DNA of 64,000 nucleotides from NCBI GenBank assembly GCA_033807775.1, contig CM066313.1, positions 92,017,484-92,081,483 on the forward strand. Reading direction: 5' to 3'. Source of the stretch: Saussurea involucrata (Eukaryota; Streptophyta; Magnoliopsida; Asterales; Asteraceae). The notes beneath the pieces were generated by a model. That model was not told where the DNA came from, did not search any database, and saw only the letters and a program-made list of their open reading frames with translations. Made by a program: the position numbers and the translations under genes. This document shows, piece after piece, positions 1-10,755 of the stretch (the first letter of the stretch is position 1; every line of letters begins with the position of its first letter).

Positions 1-440
1 GAAAGAGTTTACTTTAATTGCAAATCATCCGTTTTCCAACTCACACATTTCCATGGGAAGGTTCCCGAAAGGTATAATAAGTTTTTCCAAAATGAATTAC
101 GTTTCCAACTCACTTAAATACGTGAATAAGTCTAGTTTAGGCAAAACCTTCAAATACGGTTGACAATACATACTCGACCCGTAAAACATGGAAACCATCC
201 ATTAGATATAACACTTTATTAAAACGTAATACGAAGCAAATGTAGCATAAACCCGTCCACCAACCATGGAAAACAATCCACATGCATAAATATAACCTCC
301 AAAAATGAGAATAAATAAAATACCCGAAATCAACACCCTTCGGTGACGGGGGAGACCCGATCTCATCGAATGTGGCAACACATAAATTAAACCACGATTA
401 AATAAATGCAAGTAAGCTTCTTGGATGTGGAAAACAGATG

Positions 441-670
441 ACATCAACCATACTAGGTCTTTAGTCAATCCTCGGCATCAATCATACTAGATCTTTATCC
501 CATCTTAGACATCAACCAAAACTAGGTCTTTAGTCCGTTTTAGACATCAACCAAAACTAGGTCTTTAGTCCATCTCCGGCATCAACTAAAACTAGGTCTT
601 TAGCCCTTCTTAGACATCAACCATATTAGGTCTTTAGTCCAAGCCATCAAGTTCAATCCTACTGGATCTT
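441..670. repeat. 36-38-bp tandem repeats inside LARD-A 3' LTR
   Basis: About six imperfect units built around CATCAACCAAAACTAGGTCTTTAG. The partner LTR (11582-11775) has one unit fewer, so copy number changed since insertion. They occupy the same place as the 38-bp repeats of the LARD-C LTRs. Confidence 0.8.
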
Positions 671-2146
671 TACCTTGGGAAAACCCACCATCCGAAACAA
701 GCTTACTCGACTTAAATATAAATACATGACTCCAAAAGAATAACTAATGCATTCAAATCATGTAAATCTCAAATATAATGCAACTCATGCAATGCAAACC
801 CCAAGCCCACGTCGAGCTTATTAAAACCGGGCGAATGCCATCAAGACTCAACCGAGTCCAAAACCGAGCCCTCTGCTCAAATATCTAATGATCATTTATC
901 AACATCAAATCATGCAAATGAAATGCAATTAAGCATATAACACATCCTAGACTCCACAACGAGCATGTAAATATCAACAACGTGCAATAATATGCAACAC
1001 GGTGCAATAAAAGCAACCCGTAAATAAGACTCCACATCGAGCCATTTAAACCGCACAAATGTCCCAATACTATCTCAAAGTCAAAACCGAGCAAAGTGCT
1101 CCAAGCTTGCTAGACCCATAATGTCGGTCATCATCGCATAAAACGCGTTTAAACATTGTTTAAGCAAACACGTATCCCAAAAACATCATTAACCCTAAAA
1201 CTCGACACGGTTTAAACAAAAGGGGTTTTTCCAAAGGACTCACACCCTTACTATTCTCAAAATGACCCATAACACTAAAAGTGCATTTCCCAAATGGTTT
1301 ATTAAAATCATTTACACTAACATGATTAAACCATCAAATAAACCTCATTTTGAGGAGTTAATCTTTAAAGACAATTTATGGTTTCTAACCATCCAAATAT
1401 CCAAAAGCCCCAAATATTGGTGTTTTACACATTTATGAAGATAAACACTTCAAAAGAGTTAAACTATTCAAATAACTCAACCATAGATATTTTTCCAGTA
1501 AAACACACAAATATTTGGAAAATACTAATTTTGGCATGTACAAAGTTTTCGCAAAGTAACTTGAACTCACCTTGCTAGATTTAAGCTAAATCTAGAGTTT
1601 CTCCAAACGTAAGCTCCTTTGATGAAGTTTGCATCCTCAAGCCAAAACTTCCAAAAACCTAGATTTATGAGTTCTCAACCATCAATATCACAATCCAACC
1701 ATGTAGAAACATTCCCTAAACATACAACATCAAAACCCCCAACTTATACCAAACCCTAGTTCTTAAAGATGGATAAACAAGGTTCCTTTAGCAAATCATC
1801 ACCAAATTCATCCCACAACAACACAAGATGGAAAGAAGATGAAATCAACAACCATAACATCTTTGGGTAAGTATAGATTACCTTTATCCACCTGAAATCT
1901 CCAAGAGATAGCTCCTAAACTCCCAAAAGCTTCAAACTCCTCAAGTGGCCAACAATGGAGAAAAGGGGTTGATTTAGGTGGAGAAGATAAAGAGGAGAGG
2001 AGAGGAGTTCTAGGGTTTCTAGTGAGAGAAACCGGTTTTCAGAGAGAGAGAGAGTTGAGCTGCGAGTGAGAGATGAAATAGAAATGAAAGAATGCTGAAA
2101 GGCGTGGGTTTAAAACCCTCAGGACCCGTCGGCGATAGTGACACCG

Positions 2147-2169
2147 CGATAGTGACATGGTCACTATCG
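2147..2169. promoter_or_regulatory. Perfect inverted repeat, candidate cis element in LTR
   Basis: Arms CGATAGTGAC and GTCACTATCG separated by ATG. The core GTGAC-ATG-GTCAC recurs three times in each full LARD-C LTR. Its position in the LTR suggests a regulatory or structural role. This is inference; no binding factor is assigned. Confidence 0.4.
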
Positions 2170-2411
2170 TCGGGGCATACTCGCCCGCTACTCCACAACT
2201 CTCGGTACACTTCCAGTGATAGTGACATCGCGATGATGCCATGGGCACAATCGCCGGAGCACTATCGCCCAGCCTGTACCGAGCCCCACCAGTCCCGTTT
2301 TTGGTCCTTGGTTCCAAATCAAATAGGTCCAACATTCCACTTAGATTAATAATTCCATGTTAATATTCAAAATGACGAGATATACACTATTCGAATTTTT
2401 GGGGTGTTACA

Positions 2412-2426
2412 ATCCTCCCAACCTTA
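2412..2426 (-). other. Polypurine tract of LARD-A
   Basis: On the minus strand the purine-rich TAAGGTTGGGAGGAT directly precedes the LTR start TGTAACACC. The same tract precedes the LARD-C LTR at 55282. It would prime plus-strand DNA synthesis. A short TTTCGAGGACGAAAT-type motif, as found before the PPT of Tekay-like elements, lies next to it at 2431-2448. Confidence 0.8.
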
Positions 2427-4129
2427 AAGAGATTTCGTCCTCGAAATCTAGTCCTCACGCAACTAATGGCCACCGAGCCCAACACATTCCAAATTCCCTT
2501 GGTTTCAACCAGATTCGAATCTTAATCCCCACAGAATTTCACATAACAACTTCTTGGTGTTACTCACAATGAGTCCCTGCTTAGTCATAACACACATACA
2601 TCCAATTGAAAGCCTAATCTACTGGAGTGGCTTCCGAATACCAGACTTAAGTTGTCTCCCAACCTTAAGTGATCCATACTATCCAACGACAGATTCGAGC
2701 TTCCCAATTACTCCACATTCACATGTTCTTAAATTTCCTCTCCAAGCCAACCCGACGTTTAATCACTACCATCATCAATCAAAACTTCAGAATCTCCAAA
2801 CAATCCCGCTACTGAACTAGCATTTCCTCTCAACGGAATCCACCCATCCCAACATTAACGGTCATTACTGATTCATCAATCACACAATCCCAACGATATG
2901 CCTAATTATCAATCATCCGATCAGCTGATTCTCTTACCACACGAGGCAAGTCATTTCACTAAATCCTCTTCTTACAATTGAGCATCTTAAGGATACTACA
3001 GCCATTACCATCATTCCTTTAAAATCGGACTACAATCCCCCGATTACATTAAAGGTGCTTGGCCTCAAGCCCAAAAGTCGACACCTAAATGTACCACCTA
3101 CCTCAACATAGGTTACCGCGAATTTATTCCCTTAAGTACAAAGGGCATCATCCCCTCAACCGATACCATTCGGCTCACCGTACTATCACGCGTGAAATAC
3201 CCAACCTTCCACTGCCGAAGTGCTACACGCACTTATCCTTAACTGGGTTACTTACCCTTTCCAAGGTCCTAATGAGTTCAAGGTTTACAAGTGCATTATG
3301 CGATAAAAATGCCAATCAACAAAACTTTCACAAAAAATTTCAACACAAAGATTTTTCATATCCAAATAATCGTACGCGTAAAAACTACTACTATCAATTT
3401 GGTAGTTGCGCAAAAATGGACACGCTCGTCCCACATATGAAAATCATGTTGAAAATTATTTCATTGCAATTCAGATTATTCACAAAACGCAAAAGCGTAA
3501 TAAACAATTTCTTTAAAATTAACCGCCACGGTCCTAGTATGGATTGACTCATGACATGCACGTAAGGTAACTGCCCGACTTTAGACAGGATGCACCAAAA
3601 GGCGTGCACGTATTTCAAAAGAAGTCCAAACGACATTTGACTCCAAAATTTCCATTCTAACCATAAAATGGCATGGAACAAGGTTCACCAACAAAATTTT
3701 GCGCGCGTCAGTTTATTATACAAAACGATGAAACGGTTTACAAATACACCTTAGTTAAATACAAAATGACTTGTGCAATTCCCATATTTAAAACAAAACC
3801 CATACGTTTCCATCACTTGAAAATATCGACTAAAATATCATAAAACCTCACATTGGGGTAGGCATGCAAACTTGTAACACTTCTTAGAAATTTCTTGTAA
3901 TGACACACATGCATCAAATAACTCACGCCAAAATTTCTTGTAATGACACACATGCACCAAATAACTCACGCCAAAATTTCAAGACATGAAATCCTTTAAA
4001 TTGATTTCCCAAGATTTCTCATCCGGTCCTATAATGACATTTGAGTAAAACGTTTTTGGCAAATTTGCACACAACAATGCGTTTTTCCAAAACATACGAG
4101 GAAATAAGTGTTAATAATTTATTGACACC
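2427..4129 (-). other. LARD-A internal region, 3' part, no gene
   Basis: Non-coding. It aligns in reverse with about 53760-55265 of LARD-C, including the stretches near 3530 and 54290. Only short unconserved ORFs occur. It includes a local duplication near 3885-3975, where a segment beginning AAATTTCTTGTAATGACACAC is repeated. Nothing else is supported. Confidence 0.7.
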
Positions 4130-4397
4130 TGATAAATCCCAAATCTCTAGCAATAAGATATGAATTTAGTGAGAGAGAATCTAGAGAGCAAATATGTCAT
4201 CCATGTATTGAGCTCAAAGGATTACAAAAGGTTTCTAAAAGATTACAAAAGCTTTCTAAAGTGTTTCTAACAAATGGTCTAGACAAGCCTATTTATACCC
4301 ATAACATACAAGGTATAAAGGCATTCACAATACTGTATAGACTCATACAGTACATTGACTTTTACAGTAAATCTTGAATACAACAATGCTCTAACCA
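4130..4397 (-). repeat. SIRE-r 3' LTR, 268 bp
   Basis: Minus strand begins TGGTTAGAGC and ends GGGATTTATCA (TG...CA). The plus-strand left flank ACACC (4125-4129) is the expected target copy, but the mate is lost at the damaged right end. The purine tract at 4398-4412 fixes this as the 3' LTR. It is short for a Sirevirus LTR. Confidence 0.6.
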
Positions 4398-5090
4398 TCT
4401 CCCCCTTTGGATTCAAGATTTAAAAAAAATATGACAGCAGTCTTCAGCTCTTTGTAAAGTCAATATTCTCAAACAGACACTCTATCAAACCATCTTCAAA
4501 TAGCTTTATCTCCACTAGTTCACGGCGAACTATATGCTTTGACACTCTTTAAGAACTCAGCTTTGAAGAATCTTCAGACAAACATGAAAAGTCATTGTCT
4601 TTTTCTTTGAAAAATCAACCTTCTTCAATACAATCTTCAACAGATTGTCTTCAAGTCTTGAACATGGATTTCATATCTTTATATTGAACCATCAATTCGG
4701 AACAAGATAAATCAGAAACGATTAGAGTTTGGATCAGAAAGATGTGAAACCATCCACATTGTTGAACTTTTAGGTGTAAGCGCATTCCGATAACCACTCA
4801 GAACTAAGATAACCAAATTCAGCAACATTTGGACTTCACATGATCCTTCTCCCCAATCTTCAGTCTTTGTTCACGAATCTTTGACTTGAAATATCTTTGA
4901 TTTGAAAATTCTTTGACATGAAATTGAAATTAAACTTTTCTCCCCCTTTTTCGATGATGGTGAGCATCGAAAACCTTCTTCAATTTCAGTCGCGTCACTG
5001 AGTATTACTAACAATCTCCTCCTTAGTAGATAACCTTGCTCCCCCTCAAAATAAGAATTCTGGAGCAATTTGTTTTCTCCCCCTGAAAGT
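4398..5090 (-). other. Multiple polypurine-like tracts of Sirevirus type
   Basis: Plus-strand CTCCCC-type tracts occur at 4399-4407, 4848-4855, 4939-4953, 5038-5048 and 5077-5084, with another at 6515-6523. On the element strand they read GGGGGAG. A series of PPTs before the 3' LTR is a known Sirevirus feature. The one at 4398-4412 abuts the LTR and is the functional candidate. Confidence 0.6.
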
Positions 5091-5623
5091 ATGCATATAT
5101 TTCAATAACGTACAGTATTTGAAATTGTAGCACACATTTTAAAACAAATTTACACAAGGAAAATAAAATTCATTGAACTTCATTTTATAACTACAAACAT
5201 TTGATCATTTGAAAACTTTACAAAAGAAATTCAACTTAATAAAATTTAACATATATTCCAATCAGATGAAATCAAATGCATGTGTTTGGATTCAAGGACA
5301 AGACATCATTGCTTATCAAGTTATAATTGTTCAGTGTCCACCCCTTTATCAAATCTATTTGGTGTGCTAGCATGCGAAATACGATTGGCATAAAGCTTAT
5401 GTATTTCTACAATATATAAGAATACTTTGCTCTACTCACACTATTTGTCCAAAATCAGAATTTTCACAAATTTACGGGTTTATCGCGACTTTGTATTTTC
5501 CCAAGTTTCAAGAGATATGTGCTCTTTGGCATCTTTTAATATTGTGCACATTTGAATCTTTTGATTTTGTGCTCATTGGCATCTTTTGATCAAAAAGTTT
5601 AGTAAGAATAAGATACACCGTTA

Positions 5624-5905
5624 AACATGACTTTCTATCTGGTTCTATAGCAGGATTTGGGTTAGCAGATCCCAGACCAGTTGGCCTTAGGTGCTAGGTG
5701 ACGAGCACCCCTTAGAACTTAATTTCCCAAACCAGAAAGGCCACATCGATATATCTTAAACCCATTTGTACCAGTAGAACATGGCTTTCTATCTGGTTCT
5801 ATTGCAGGATTTGGGTCAGCCGATCCCAGACCAGTTGATCTTAGGGACTAGGTGTCGAGCACCCCTTAGGACTTACTCTCCCAAACCAGAAAGGCCACAG
5901 GCACA
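5624..5905. repeat. Two-copy 154-bp tandem duplication in SIRE-r 3' region
   Basis: Segments starting at 5624 and 5778 share a block from AACATG.CTTTCTATCTGG through AAACCAGAAAGGCCACA. Non-coding. Their divergence shows that the duplication is old relative to the element. Confidence 0.75.
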
Positions 5906-6336
5906 AACTTTCAAACTAAATGATAGTGCAACTATTTTATCTCAATCACTTGGTTCTAAAACATAGTGCTTTGCCCATATTTTCATTTCCATCCATCATT
6001 CTGACATATAGGCTTTTTGAGCATTATATTCTATATATATCCAGATTCACATAACTTTGAGCATTCAGCATAATTTCATTCATGTTTTGCTGACCTTTCG
6101 ATTTATTTTAGAGGTGAAAATTGAAGCAAATCTAACTCAAATAATACAAAGATTCTTGAAAGATCATCTTTTAGCACGCATTTAATTCATTGAATGAGAA
6201 TTGAAAATTTCATCTCGTTGAAGTAAATTTGTAAAGATTTAAGTTTTCAAAGTGGTAGAAACAAAATATAATCCAATGTTACCTTTTACCACGTTCCTTG
6301 AAGTAAAAAGATATAGCAGTTAAGGATATCACCTGA

Positions 6337-6512
6337 GAAGTATGAGTTCTAAACTGATTTGTTTAGAAATCTTAGTCTTTGAAGTACGGGTTCTAAACTG
6401 ATTTGTTTAGAAGCCATAGTCTTTGAAGAACGGGTTTTGAACTGATATGTTCAAAAGCCATAGTCGTTGAAGCACGGGTTTTGAACTGATATGTTCAAAA
6501 GCCAATGATATT
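6337..6512. repeat. Four-copy 44-bp tandem repeat
   Basis: Units start at 6337, 6381, 6425 and 6469, exactly 44 bp apart. Each begins GAAG and holds a short inverted repeat (TTCTAAACTGATTTGTTTAGAA, or TTTTGAACTGATATGTTCAAAA in the later units). The stem bases change together between the first two and last two units. Lies between the gag-type ORF and the LTR. Confidence 0.75.
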
Positions 6513-6633
6513 TGTCTCCCCCTTAATGGTACAAATATTTTTCAAAAAATACGCCGCTTCTCTTCTGTTTTCAGTCATGTGTGTGGTATGTATCTACAAT
6601 TCAGTACAACACATGAAGAACCTGCAAAACAGA

Positions 6634-8421
6634 TTAAGCAGATTTTGGTACCCAATGGCACTTGGGTCCTAGTGGGTTAGGTGTAGATTTCTTACAAGGA
6701 ATACTGTAAGAACCATACCAATAAGAAGTATAATCTTTATGCACAAAATCATTTGATCCACAGTAAGAACAACATATTTTCTTATGTGCCAACCTAATCA
6801 GATGATTTACATAATGAATAGGATTAAGTTTAGCAGAAGATTTACCTTTTGGCGCATTGTTCTTCTTGGCATTTGATGTGAATACAGATGATTTTGGCAC
6901 ATCTTTCTTTGGAACTGTTGTGCCTTTGATTCTCCATTCCATGTTCACCCTCTTGAAGACTGGAACTTCTTCAGATTTGGAAGTATTAATTTTAGGCACC
7001 TTAAGAATATCATCCGATTTATCAAACAGAGGATTATAGAAAAGATTAGAAGAACGAATCTGACCTTTTGAGAAATCTGTTGATCTTTTAAATTGTTTAG
7101 AAGGAATGTTTTTAAAACTTGAACTTGAAGCAGTTTTAAAAGAACATTCAGAATCATTTGAATCAACAAATGGAGTCTGAAAGATAGAATTATGACTAGC
7201 CTGCTTTGAGACATCAAATTTAAAAATGACGTCTTCAAGTTCTTTGACTTTGTTTATTAAAACATTTTTCTCTTTAGAAATTAGATCAAATTTCTTTTGG
7301 AGATCAGATTTGATCAACTGATCCTTCATAATATCAGCTGATAAACCAGATAATCTTTTGGTAAGATTAAGAATCACATCTTCAAAATATGCACGTTCCG
7401 ATTTAAAATCTTTTTCCAAAAACTTTCTTTTATCAGTAATCTCTTTGAAAATTTCCATATTTTTCTTTTTAAGAGTTTTACTTTCCTTTTCAAAGAGATT
7501 TTTCTTTTCCGTGAAATCTTTTCTTTCCTTTTCCAAAAGATTTTCTAATTCAGAGATTTTCACGGAAAGTTCAGAACTTTTAATTTCAAAAGATTTGCGT
7601 TCAGTTTCAAATTTAGCTCTTTCTTTTTCGAGCTTGTCTTTTTCTAAAAATAAAACTTTCTCAAAGTCAGAAACTTGTTTTGAAAGTTTTATACAATTAA
7701 GTTCAATTATTTCCTTTTCTTTAAGAACTTTCATTGAAGAAAGTGACTCTCTTTCACGTTCTGAAAACTTCTTCTTCAATTCAACGTTTTCACCTTCCAA
7801 CGTTGTTCTTTTCTCTTGAACTTCTTTTAATTGAGCATGTATCTTTAAGGTCCACTTCACTCTCTTTTCTTCTCTTCTCTTCAAATTGACATTTTCTTTT
7901 TGAAGAGTTGTTACTTTCTCTTGAAGATTCTCGATTTGATCGTGCAGACTTGAGTTGTCTTTCTTTGTTTCAAGATCTGCAATATAAACTTCAAGATCAG
8001 TTATTCTTTTAGTAAGTTTAGCATTTGAAGAAGAAATGTCTAAAATTTGTCTTTTCAGATCAACATTTTCTTCCTCCAATGCTTTATTTAAAATAGGAGT
8101 TGAAGAATTTGAAGCATTATCTTTAACAGGAGTTTCTGATATAGGAGATGTTTCTGATAAAATAACTTGTTGCAAAATTCCATTATTTGCCTTAGCTTTT
8201 TCAAGTGGCTTTGGAGGTGTTTTTGTTATTATGACTTGTTGCAACACTTCATTATTTGGTTTAACAGATACATGTGAATTAACAGATGTTTCTGTTATAA
8301 TGACTTGTTGCAACTTTACATTTGGTTTAACAAAAACTTTTGCAATTGGAGGAATCTCCTTTTTCAGAGTTTGCTTCAAATCTTCACCATTGCTTTTAAC
8401 AATAACTTGTTGTAAAACCAT
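6634..8421 (-). CDS. Sirevirus gag-type coiled-coil protein with degenerate zinc knuckle
   Basis: Open for almost 600 codons from an ATG at 8421 (the frame is open further upstream). The N-terminal 100 residues hold four LQQVI repeats about 25 residues apart. A long charged coiled coil rich in K, E and L follows for about 270 residues, then a Ser/Lys-rich region, a partial knuckle (CSYCGSNDFVHKDY, lacking a clear last Cys) and the ending GPKCHWVPKSA. Similar GPK..WVPKS endings precede the pol frame in plant Sirevirus polyproteins. The usual N-terminal gag fold is not recognisable and pol is missing. Unlike its neighbours the ORF has no internal stop, so it is either young or was kept open. 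Product class is inferred; function beyond self-assembly or RNA binding is unknown. Confidence 0.6.
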   Translation of the reverse strand: MVLQQVIVKSNGEDLKQTLKKEIPPIAKVFVKPNVKLQQVIITETSVNSHVSVKPNNEVLQQVIITKTPPKPLEKAKANNGILQQVILSETSPISETPVKDNASNSSTPILNKALEEENVDLKRQILDISSSNAKLTKRITDLEVYIADLETKKDNSSLHDQIENLQEKVTTLQKENVNLKRREEKRVKWTLKIHAQLKEVQEKRTTLEGENVELKKKFSERERESLSSMKVLKEKEIIELNCIKLSKQVSDFEKVLFLEKDKLEKERAKFETERKSFEIKSSELSVKISELENLLEKERKDFTEKKNLFEKESKTLKKKNMEIFKEITDKRKFLEKDFKSERAYFEDVILNLTKRLSGLSADIMKDQLIKSDLQKKFDLISKEKNVLINKVKELEDVIFKFDVSKQASHNSIFQTPFVDSNDSECSFKTASSSSFKNIPSKQFKRSTDFSKGQIRSSNLFYNPLFDKSDDILKVPKINTSKSEEVPVFKRVNMEWRIKGTTVPKKDVPKSSVFTSNAKKNNAPKGKSSAKLNPIHYVNHLIRLAHKKICCSYCGSNDFVHKDYTSYWYGSYSIPCKKSTPNPLGPKCHWVPKSA

Positions 8422-8608
8422 TTTGAATATTGCTAGAAATTGATCGTTCAGAAGATCAAGCAGACAGTGTATGAAAATACACAAAAAAATATATAAAAAT
8501 TTTTCTTGAAAAGCTCTTACAGTGTATGAAATACACTATAGAAAAAATTTCGGGATAAAAAATTTTCTCAAAAAACTCTTAAATTTTTTTTTTTTTTTTT
8601 AATTCACA
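8422..8608. other. SIRE-r leader segment with poly(T) tract
   Basis: AT-rich non-coding segment upstream of the gag-type ORF. A near-repeat of CAGTGTATGAAATACAC occurs at about 8465 and 8520. An uninterrupted T run lies near 8584-8600. Confidence 0.5.
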
Positions 8609-9005
8609 AGAATTCGGATGAATAAGGATTCGAAATCAATGAATTCGGATGAAGAAGGATTCGAAATCACTCAATTCGGACTTAACTTGGTTCGAATTCT
8701 ATGAATTCGGATGCTTAAGGGTTCGAATTCAATGAATTCGGATGCTTAAGGGTTCGAATTCTATGAATTCGGATGCTTAAGGGTTCGAATTCTATGAATT
8801 CGGATGCTTAAGGGTTCGAATTCTATGAATTCGGATGCTTAAGGGTTCGAATTCAACACTTGGAAAATTTTAATCAACTCAATTCGAATCTAACACAGTT
8901 CGAATTCTCCTCAATTCGAATCTAACACGGTTCGAATTCTCCTCAATTCGAATCTAGCTGGGTTCGAATTCAATCAATTCGAATCCTTCTTGAGTCGAAT
9001 TCTAC
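8609..9005. repeat. Tandem array of palindromic about 31-bp repeats
   Basis: About twelve units. The central five are near-perfect 31-mers starting GAATTCGGATGCTTAAGGG and ending GGTTCGAATTC. Every unit opens with GAATTCG and closes with CGAATTC, so each can fold on itself. Outer units are diverged, with CAATTCGAATCTAACACGG-type cores, but keep the paired ends. Located in the leader of SIRE-r between the lost PBS and the ORF. Confidence 0.85.
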
Positions 9006-9025
9006 ACTTGTATTTCCAAGAACAC

Positions 9026-9095
9026 TCCGAATTCTTCTTTGAATGATCCGAATTCACCAAGAATGATCCGAATTCACCAAGAATGATCCGAATTC
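9026..9095. repeat. Short 20-bp tandem repeats, GATCCGAATTCACCAAGAAT
   Basis: Two perfect units and flanking partial units of GATCCGAATTCACCAAGAAT follow the palindromic array and share its CCGAATTC core. Confidence 0.7.
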
Positions 9096-9413
9096 TGCAC
9101 TTCGAACACGAAAATCACTAAATCAGCCATAACTTTTTCAATTCTTGATCAATTGTGATGAATCTTATATCAAATTGTTCGTAATTGAAATCTGCACACT
9201 TTTCCTGTTGATCACAATTCACAATTCGATCAATTTAATCGAATTAAGATCCAAACAGTGAACTTGAAGTTTTTGAAAAAATATTCAAGAATCGATCAGA
9301 TCTGTCAATTCTGTGCAGATTTTGATGTTTATGCAAGAATTAAATGTGTTCAGAATCCAAATCCGAGTTGAACGATGCAAAGAAATGATTCAAAAACTCA
9401 AAATCTAGAAAAG

Positions 9414-9462
9414 TTAATAACACAAACTCTTTGCAACCAAATACTTAATAACACAAACTCTT
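9414..9462. repeat. 18-bp direct repeat with filler at SIRE-r/LARD-A junction
   Basis: TTAATAACACAAACTCTT occurs at 9414-9431 and 9445-9462. In the homologous LARD-C interior (reverse of about 53100) the motif occurs once. A copied patch next to a deletion junction is typical of synthesis-dependent end joining. Confidence 0.6.
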
Positions 9463-10740
9463 GAAAGAAAAGTTACGCGACACTAGAGTTCCAAACTCAT
9501 CTCTTCTTAGTCGCCTTATGGCATAAAATTAACTTTTCTCAACAAAACCCGAGTGGGACCAAATACCCAACATAACTCGTAAACTTTTCACATTAGTAAA
9601 TAGAGTATGCACATAGTAAAATTGTACCCTCACGACATAAAACGTCGTACAATAAAACTCCATGAACTTCAATGGACTCAATGACCTCAAGTCAATAACA
9701 CGGCACTAAACATCATGCTTCCAAAGCCAAATCGCTATAAGCAAATTCATGAATGCGACGCCAAAATCCCAAAAATCCCCTTCTAGGGTAATATAATATA
9801 AACAACTCACATTAAACAAATTCCCAAAATAACTTTACATAGACATAATGGAAAAATAACCTTTCGTCCAAACTCTAACATATGTGGAGGAGATCCAATT
9901 TTAAAGTCACAAGCCGTAGTTATTGCCCAACATCTTAAACATCATAAAATATGATTACCATTATATCCAAAACAAATGTTGAACAATAATGAATTAAGGC
10001 AAAACAAATCCCGACGGAGTTTGCGACTCTCGCAATAAAATGGTTTCATGCACGTTAAAACCATGATTCAAAATCTTGTGTGTGTGCCAAACATTTCCCA
10101 AAATTCATAACACAATCCATATAAGGATTGGAAACACAAGAAATAGTTGATGAAATTTATTTTCAAAATAAACTTTGTGCATGACTTAGTCGGCATTCAA
10201 CATCTCCACTCATACCCTTCCAAATCTCTCCGGTCCACTATTGTCATCCGGATGCTTTAACCTCTTAAGGCAAGTTGGGAATTACATCAATTAACTTTAC
10301 GGTTTTTCCTCAAATCAAAGTCGGCTCAATCTGCCTATGGTTCTAGTCCAACCATCAATCTTGACCCGAAACGGTATACTTAAAGCAAACATCATGCTTA
10401 TCGTCACTCTAAGTGACTAATACTAGAATCGTTCATCTATTCCAACGACTACTAGCTTAGTACCTCCTTTACTACCCCAACGATCATCACATTAAAGTAA
10501 TTCAAGTATGCACATGTACTAGTAGGTTCACCATGACACTAGTCAGGTGTCACTATGAACGCACTGTACATGATTATCCTTGTTACTCTCGACGTGATTC
10601 TCGTTTCTAATAACATCCATTAATTTTCGAATATCTCATCTTAGAGTGCCTAATGGTGCAATCTCGCTCTCAATCACTTAAAACAACGCTAGTTTGAGTC
10701 TAGGTATCTAAAAATCAACACCTAGTTCTCTCAAACTTAT
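9432..10740 (-). other. LARD-A internal region, 5' part, no gene
   Basis: Non-coding. Aligns in reverse with 51820 to about 53150 of LARD-C. Nothing else is supported. Confidence 0.7.
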
Positions 10741-10752
10741 GCTCTGATACCA
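10741..10752 (-). other. Primer-binding site of LARD-A (initiator tRNA-Met type)
   Basis: Minus strand reads TGGTATCAGAGC, complementary to the 3' end of plant initiator tRNA-Met, 3 nt inside the 5' LTR end. Start point of minus-strand DNA synthesis. Confidence 0.9.
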
Positions 10753-10755
10753 ACT

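Larger units (their letters stand above)
1..2411 (-). repeat. LARD-A 3' LTR (left end outside window)
   Basis: Matches 11143-13516 over its whole length. It ends on the plus strand in GGTGTTACA and is followed at once by the reversed polypurine tract, so this is the 3' LTR of a minus-strand element. About 390 bp of the LTR lie left of the window. It carries an internal block of 36-38-bp tandem repeats. Confidence 0.88.
4130..9431 (-). mobile_element. SIRE-r, pol-less Sirevirus (Ty1/copia) remnant inside LARD-A
   Basis: Minus-strand remnant with one short LTR (4130-4397), a PPT next to it, a long 3' non-coding part with several PPT-like tracts, a gag-type coiled-coil ORF (6634-8421) and a repeat-rich leader. 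Protease, integrase, RT and the 5' LTR with PBS are absent. The left boundary is clean (LTR end next to LARD sequence). The right boundary shows an 18-bp direct repeat with filler, as in double-strand-break repair. The missing pol and missing LARD segment suggest insertion followed by deletion. Sirevirus membership is inferred from the gag end and the multiple PPTs. Confidence 0.65.

Noticed and set aside
7358..8443. Plus-strand ORFs opposite the SIRE-r gag-type ORF
   Set aside because: Mirror frames of a Lys/Glu-rich coiled coil give Ser/Phe/Leu-rich open frames; no independent support.
8609..9005. CRISPR-like or centromeric satellite array
   Set aside because: No spacers, only about twelve units, and located in a Sirevirus leader.
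10741..10755. A tRNA gene at primer-binding sites
   Set aside because: Only 12-18 nt complementary to tRNA 3' ends; no cloverleaf.
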